Of a stretch of DNA of 62,989 nucleotides, positions 59,087-62,989 are shown piece by piece (position 1 is the first letter of the stretch; each line of letters starts with the position of its first letter). This DNA is from Kribbella caucasensis. Its GTDB lineage: Bacteria; Actinomycetota; Actinomycetes; Propionibacteriales; Kribbellaceae. The stretch spans positions 1 through 62,989 of the forward strand of contig NZ_SNWQ01000036.1 of NCBI RefSeq assembly GCF_004361855.1, read 5' to 3'. A program made the position numbers and the translations under genes. Under the pieces are notes generated by a model. The model saw only the letters and a list, made by a program, of their open reading frames with translations, made no database searches and was not told the origin of the DNA.

Positions 59087-60249
59087 GCCGGCCACGGCAG
59101 CCAGGCACGAACCACGAACTCCTGCTCGGACTTCACGTGCTCCAGCCGTCCCCCGATGAGCTCGGCCCGCTCGGTCAGCCCCAGCAGACCGAGACCCGAG
59201 CCGGGGGTGCCGCTTGGCGGGACGCCGAGACGGATCGGATTGCGCACCTCGAGGATCAGTTGGCCGCCCGGCCGTCCGCTGAGGGTGATGTCGACGGTCG
59301 TGTCCGGTGCGTGCTTGCGGGCGTTCGTCAACGTTTCCTGAATCATCCGGTAGGCACTGCGTCCGATGGTGTCCGGGGTGTCCGCCAGGTCCCCGACCCG
59401 GCTGTGCAACCGCACCTTGGTTCCCGCGCCCAGCGCTTCCTCCACCAAGGCGGGAAGGTCGACGAGAGTCGGTTGCGGAGGCTCCGGTGAGGTGTCCGCG
59501 GTGTCTGCGCGCAGCACCCCGAGGATGTCGTTCAGGTCCTCCAGGGCACGGTGGGCGTTGAGTCGGGTGATGGCCGCGGCCTCGACCACCTCGGACTCGC
59601 TGAGCGTGCGGCAGTACTCCAGCGCGCCCGCGTTCAGGGCGACCAGGGAGAGTCGGTGCGCGAGGACGTCGTGCATCTCCCGCGCGATCCTGGCCCGCTC
59701 GGTGACCTGGGCCTGGCCGACGCGCAGGCTCTGCTCGCGCTCGGCGCGGTCGGCACGCTCGCGCAGGTTCGCCACCAGATCGCGGCGTGCGCCGATGTAC
59801 ATGCCGGTGGCGATGACGGCGCTGGCGAAGACCACGGCGAACAGCAGGGAGGCAACGGGCGTCCACCCGCTGTCAGGGCGCATCGCGAAGAACGCGAGCG
59901 ACGCGGTGACGCTCACGACCGCCACCGGCACGATCTCGCGCCACCGGCGACGCGTGGCCAGGGACACCATCGTCAGGATCACGGCACCCGACCCGGACGT
60001 GGCGAGCGCCCCGAGTACGACGACTGTCATCGTCACGGCCCAAGGGAATCGGCGACGCCAGTGCGTCAGCCCGACAGAAACGGCACCAACGAGCAGGTCG
60101 ATGACCATTTCGCTGCCGACCGCCCCGCCGTACTGGGTGACGACGGTGCTGATCCAGAACCCGAGGCCGATTCCGCCGGCCGCGAGGTAGCGCCACGTCG
60201 ACTGCCACCGGGTCAGTCGAGGCGGGGCCACGACTGGATTGGCGTCCAC
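59083..60249 (-). CDS. Sensor histidine kinase (NarL-partner type)
   Basis: This is a 388-residue membrane kinase with four to five N-terminal helices. A HisKA_3 dimerisation region follows, with the phospho-acceptor His in ERARIAREMHDVLAHRLSL (about 192-210). The ATPase domain shows QETLTNARKHAPDTTVDITL (N box) and GSGLGLLGLTERAELIGGRL (G2 box). Start GTG 60249 is tentative; GTT and longer frames lie upstream. It is the partner of the frameshifted response regulator. Divergent to it lies an ABC exporter, a usual target. Confidence 0.9.
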   Translation of the reverse strand: MDANPVVAPPRLTRWQSTWRYLAAGGIGLGFWISTVVTQYGGAVGSEMVIDLLVGAVSVGLTHWRRRFPWAVTMTVVVLGALATSGSGAVILTMVSLATRRRWREIVPVAVVSVTASLAFFAMRPDSGWTPVASLLFAVVFASAVIATGMYIGARRDLVANLRERADRAEREQSLRVGQAQVTERARIAREMHDVLAHRLSLVALNAGALEYCRTLSESEVVEAAAITRLNAHRALEDLNDILGVLRADTADTSPEPPQPTLVDLPALVEEALGAGTKVRLHSRVGDLADTPDTIGRSAYRMIQETLTNARKHAPDTTVDITLSGRPGGQLILEVRNPIRLGVPPSGTPGSGLGLLGLTERAELIGGRLEHVKSEQEFVVRAWLPWPA

Positions 60250-60401
60250 CTCAACCAACGTACGGGAGGGTGACCGGCCTGGACAGAGCCCACCGGCTAG
60301 ACCCACCCCCTACCAACGGCTAGACATGCGCAGCCCGGGGCGACCCGCTTCTGGCCCGCAGACCGCTGTGTCCGGGCGTCGTCTGGATCAGGCTCGAAGG
60401 C

Positions 60402-61301
60402 ATGATCATCGTCGAACAACTCAGCAAGCGCTACGGCGCACACGTCTCCGTCGACAACGTCTCCTTCCGTGCCGAGCCGGGTTCCGTCACCGGTTTCCTC
60501 GGCCCCAACGGGGCAGGCAAGTCGACCACGATGCGCATGATGACGGGGCTCACCCCGGCATCGGCGGGTCACAGCACAATCCTCGGCGTCCCGTACGCCG
60601 AACTGCCCAACCCCGGACGCCACGTCGGTGTCCTCCTGGACGCCTCGGCGCAGCACAACGGACGGACCGGACGCGAGGTTCTCCGACTCGATGCGATGAC
60701 GATGGGGCTGCCCCGCGGTCGCGTCGACGAGATGCTCGAGACGGTCGGGCTCTCCGGCGCCGAAGGGGATCGCCGCGTCGGCAACTACTCGCTCGGCATG
60801 CGCCAGCGGCTCGGGATCGCCCACGCGCTGCTCGGTGACCCGCAGGTGCTGATCCTGGACGAGCCGGCCAACGGGCTCGACCCGGCCGGGATCCACTGGA
60901 TGCGCGGACTCCTGCGGACGTTCGCGGAGCGCGGCGGAACCGTCCTGCTCTCCTCACACCTGCTGCACGAGATCGAGCTGATCGCAGACCATCTGGTCCT
61001 GATCGGGCGCGGGAAGATCGTTGCCGACGGCACCAAAGCCGAGCTGCTCAGCACCGTGGGCACCTTGGTCCGCAGCCCGGACAGGAACGCCCTGACCCGC
61101 TGCCTCGACACGGCCGGCATCACCTACCAGGCCACCGACGACGGGGCCTACGTCGTCGACGCGACCAGCGAGCAGGTCGCAGGGATCGCCACCCGCGATC
61201 GCGTCGTGGTCACCGAACTACGCAACGCCGACGGCGCCGGCCTCGAAGACATGTTCCTCCAACTGACCGCCGACGACGCACGAGAGCAGGTCTCCGCATG
61301 A
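60402..61301 (+). CDS. ABC transporter ATP-binding protein (exporter type)
   Basis: This 299-residue ATPase has Walker A GPNGAGKS (about 35-42), Q-loop region, signature YSLGMRQRLGIAHALLGDPQ, Walker B VLILDEPANGLDP and switch His LLSSHLLHEIE. It is of the DrrA/BcrA-like drug or lantibiotic exporter class. The C-terminal 80 residues are a variable regulatory extension. It is coupled by ATGA to a permease, and the pair diverges from the kinase gene. Confidence 0.93.
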   Translation: MIIVEQLSKRYGAHVSVDNVSFRAEPGSVTGFLGPNGAGKSTTMRMMTGLTPASAGHSTILGVPYAELPNPGRHVGVLLDASAQHNGRTGREVLRLDAMTMGLPRGRVDEMLETVGLSGAEGDRRVGNYSLGMRQRLGIAHALLGDPQVLILDEPANGLDPAGIHWMRGLLRTFAERGGTVLLSSHLLHEIELIADHLVLIGRGKIVADGTKAELLSTVGTLVRSPDRNALTRCLDTAGITYQATDDGAYVVDATSEQVAGIATRDRVVVTELRNADGAGLEDMFLQLTADDAREQVSA

Positions 61302-62083
61302 CCACCGCGACGTACACCACGCCCGATCCGACCATCACCGCCGTTCCCTTCCGACGACTTCTGCGGGTCGAGCTCCGCAAGCTCACCGACACCCGTGCAG
61401 GCTTCTGGCTGCTCACCGCGATCGGAATCATCACCGTTGCCGTCGTCATCGTGTTCCTCTTCGTGGCCAAGCCGGAGGACCTCACCTACATCAACTTCCT
61501 CGGTGCGACGTCCACGCCGCAGGGGCTGCTCCTGCCGGTACTGGGAATCCTCGCCGTGACCGCCGAGTGGTCACAGCGCACCGGTCTGGTCACGTTCACC
61601 CTCGAGCCCAGCCGACTCCGGGTCGCCCTGGCCAAGCTTGTCGCCGTACTCCTGGTCGGTGCTCTCGCGGTCGTCGTGGCCTTGGGCGTCGCAGCGCTCG
61701 GCAACGTCGCCGGCACGGTCCTCATGGACGGCGCCGGCACCTGGACCTTCGGAATCCCCAACGTCCGCGACTTCTTCCTCCTGCAACTCATCGGCGTCGT
61801 CCAAGGATTCGCCTTCGGCATGGTGCTGATGAACACCGCGGCCGCGATCGTCCTGTACTACGTCCTCCCGATCGCGTGGAACGTGCTCTTCTCCATGGTC
61901 GACTCGCTCGCGAAGGTCGCACCGTGGGTGGACCTCAACTCGGCCATCGCACCGGCCTTCGACAAGCAGACCTTCACCGGCGACGACTTCACCCACATCG
62001 CGGTCGCCGGCACGATCTGGGTACTGCTCCCGCTGGCACTCGGCCTCCTCCGCCTCCTGAACCGCGAGGTGAAATCCGCTTGA
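61298..62083 (+). CDS. ABC transporter permease (exporter type)
   Basis: This is a 261-residue ABC-2-like permease with six helices: FWLLTAIGIITVAVVIVFLF, LLLPVLGILAVTAEWSQRTG (the conserved E-W-x-x-R-T), LVAVLLVGALAVVVALGVAA, FFLLQLIGVVQGFAFGMVLM. The cargo is unknown; with a two-component system next door, a cell-envelope-stress or peptide-antibiotic efflux role is likely. Terminator hairpin follows. Confidence 0.9.
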   Translation: MTTATYTTPDPTITAVPFRRLLRVELRKLTDTRAGFWLLTAIGIITVAVVIVFLFVAKPEDLTYINFLGATSTPQGLLLPVLGILAVTAEWSQRTGLVTFTLEPSRLRVALAKLVAVLLVGALAVVVALGVAALGNVAGTVLMDGAGTWTFGIPNVRDFFLLQLIGVVQGFAFGMVLMNTAAAIVLYYVLPIAWNVLFSMVDSLAKVAPWVDLNSAIAPAFDKQTFTGDDFTHIAVAGTIWVLLPLALGLLRLLNREVKSA

Positions 62084-62102
62084 ACCTCGGGCCTCCCTCC
62101 CC

Positions 62103-62135
62103 GTGAACCCTCCGAAGAACCGCCGGAGGGTTCAC
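62103..62135 (+). terminator. Terminator hairpin after ABC exporter
   Basis: GTGAACCCTCCG (62103-62114) pairs perfectly with CGGAGGGTTCAC (62124-62135), 12 bp with a 9-base loop, 20 bases after the permease stop. Confidence 0.75.
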
Positions 62136-62181
62136 ACCCACGCCTAAGCTCTCTCGAAGCCTCAACAGACGGAGGAAGTCA

Positions 62182-62805
62182 TTGCAACCGGCGGTTGATC
62201 TCGATCGGGCAGTCGACAGTGTGATCGCGGCGCTCAGCCCTGGCGTCGACCTGGACTGGCACGGCTCGGCGGGCACGCTCGAGTGGTCCTGCCGGTTCAC
62301 CGCTGAGCATGCGGCGCATTGCCTGCAGGCGTACGCGATCCAGCTCGCCAGCCGGGCTCCCACGCATTACGTGAGCTTCTTCTCCCGCGCTCTGGAGGAC
62401 GCCACCAACGCCCAGGTCCTGGAACTCCTCGAGGCGAGCGGTCGGCTCCTGTCGTCCGTAGTACGAGCCGCCAAGCCGACCGACCGCGGCTTCCACCCCT
62501 TCGGTATGGCCGACGCCGAAGGAACGGCCGGCATGGGCGGCATCGAAGTGCTCGTACACGGCGGTGACATCGCGACCGGTCTCGGACTGCCCTTCGAGCC
62601 GCCGCCGGACGTCTGCACCTGGATCCTCGCCCGCATGTTCCCAGACCGGTACGCCGAAAACGCGTCGCTCGGCTCGTCGGACATCGATCCATGGACCACG
62701 ATCCAGTGGGCGACCGGCCGGATCTCGTTACCCGAACTGCCCGACGTCGGCACCAACTGGCGATGGCACAGCACACCACCCACCGCTAACAGACGCCGTA
62801 CGTGA
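62182..62805 (+). CDS. DinB/MDMPI-like metal-binding protein
   Basis: This is a 207-residue helical protein with the mycothiol-dependent maleylpyruvate isomerase/DinB-like pattern: LEWSCRFTAEHAAHCLQAYA (His near 38 and 41), AAKPTDRGFHPFGMADAEGT, IEVLVHGGDIATGLGLPFEP (His near 130) and a C-terminal WATGRISLPELPDV. Family members bind a divalent metal through three histidines and may use mycothiol. The start is TTG 62182 preceded by GGAGGAAG. Monocistronic. Confidence 0.8.
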   Translation: MQPAVDLDRAVDSVIAALSPGVDLDWHGSAGTLEWSCRFTAEHAAHCLQAYAIQLASRAPTHYVSFFSRALEDATNAQVLELLEASGRLLSSVVRAAKPTDRGFHPFGMADAEGTAGMGGIEVLVHGGDIATGLGLPFEPPPDVCTWILARMFPDRYAENASLGSSDIDPWTTIQWATGRISLPELPDVGTNWRWHSTPPTANRRRT

Positions 62806-62844
62806 ACTGCAGCATCGCGTTTCTCCTTGTGGGTAAGGGGAAAT

Positions 62845-62873
62845 TTGGCGGGTCACGGAGTGTGACATATAAT
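62845..62873 (+). promoter_or_regulatory. Consensus promoter of leaderless gene, with spacer palindrome
   Basis: TTGGCG (62845-62850), 17-base spacer, TATAAT (62868-62873), then ATG seven bases later at 62881, giving a leaderless transcript. In the spacer GTCAC-GGAGT-GTGAC (62852-62866) is a perfect inverted repeat, an apt place for a repressor. Confidence 0.75.
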
Positions 62874-62880
62874 CGACAGT

Positions 62881-62989
62881 ATGTTCGAGACGGGTCTCAC
62901 CGAGTTGTCGACGGCCGACCTGCTGGCCTCGGCCGCCGAGCAACGCGCCGAGGCCAACCGGCGCGAGGCCAGCCTCCTCGAACACGCCC
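62881..62989 (+). CDS. DUF222/HNH endonuclease-type protein, 5' end only
   Basis: The window ends after 36 codons: MFETGLTELSTADLLASAAE, then QRAEANRREASLLEHA. This is the usual beginning of DUF222 (13E12 repeat) proteins, which end in an HNH nuclease motif outside this window. Very common, often multicopy, in actinomycetes. Its mRNA is probably leaderless (see promoter). Confidence 0.7.
   Translation, partial: MFETGLTELSTADLLASAAEQRAEANRREASLLEHA

Overview
The window is about 63 kb of GC-rich actinobacterial DNA. Frequent GTG starts, long chains of overlapping genes, abundant luciferase-like (LLM) flavin monooxygenases and a DUF222/HNH gene at the right edge suggest a soil actinomycete of the Kribbella/Nocardioides type. 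The genus is inference only.

Left part (1-13.7 kb), a mobile and defence segment. It holds an AbiEi antitoxin behind a leaderless promoter, a frameshifted AbiEii toxin, a 35-nt 3' remnant of a tRNA-Lys with its terminator (an attachment-site half), a tyrosine recombinase, an IS3-type transposase remnant, a broken sugar-permease remnant and a complete four-gene type II Wadjet operon (jetABCD, minus strand). The recombinase has an XRE-type helix-turn-helix inserted in its catalytic domain and a frameshift at the catalytic tyrosine. Wadjet is the anti-plasmid SMC-nuclease system.

13.7-19.4 kb: a TetR repressor diverges from an operon of an MMPL exporter, a PAP2-like membrane protein, a patatin-like lipase and a zinc-type alcohol dehydrogenase. 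Four palindromic operators lie in the divergent gap.

19.4-43.2 kb is the most interesting region, two organosulfur-scavenging blocks around a small regulatory core. The minus-strand block has a family-5 solute-binding protein, a chimeric DppB-ABC-ABC transporter protein made by an in-frame deletion, a doubly overlapping 31-codon ORF, three LLM monooxygenases, a DszC/SfnB-like flavoprotein and a nitroreductase. The core has a nitroreductase, an FMN reductase and an HxlR regulator. The plus-strand operon starts with a 24-residue cysteine-containing leader peptide and hairpins. It then encodes a polar-amino-acid-type ABC importer (with a full and a deleted binding protein), an SsuE-GNAT fusion, four LLM monooxygenases, a FAD/NAD(P)-binding protein and a DUF1684 protein. 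Three copies of one 21-bp inverted repeat sit before the two blocks and the core nitroreductase, so they look like one regulon. The gene set resembles the B. subtilis ytm/yxe logic (import an S-modified cysteine, N-acetylate it, cleave it with a flavin monooxygenase), with the acetyltransferase here fused to the flavin reductase.

43.2-63 kb is more ordinary chromosome: small membrane proteins with DUF2867 and a TetR, a VOC protein, a LacI-controlled sugar ABC importer, a second TetR with a membrane-protein pair, DUF4394, a large secreted protein, GNAT, PhzF, a two-component system with an ABC exporter (the response regulator carries a frameshift), a DinB/MDMPI-like protein and the start of a DUF222/HNH gene with a leaderless promoter.

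Five genes each carry one apparent single-base indel (AbiEii, integrase, IS3, DHFR-like, response regulator). Genuine decay and sequencing error cannot be separated from sequence alone.
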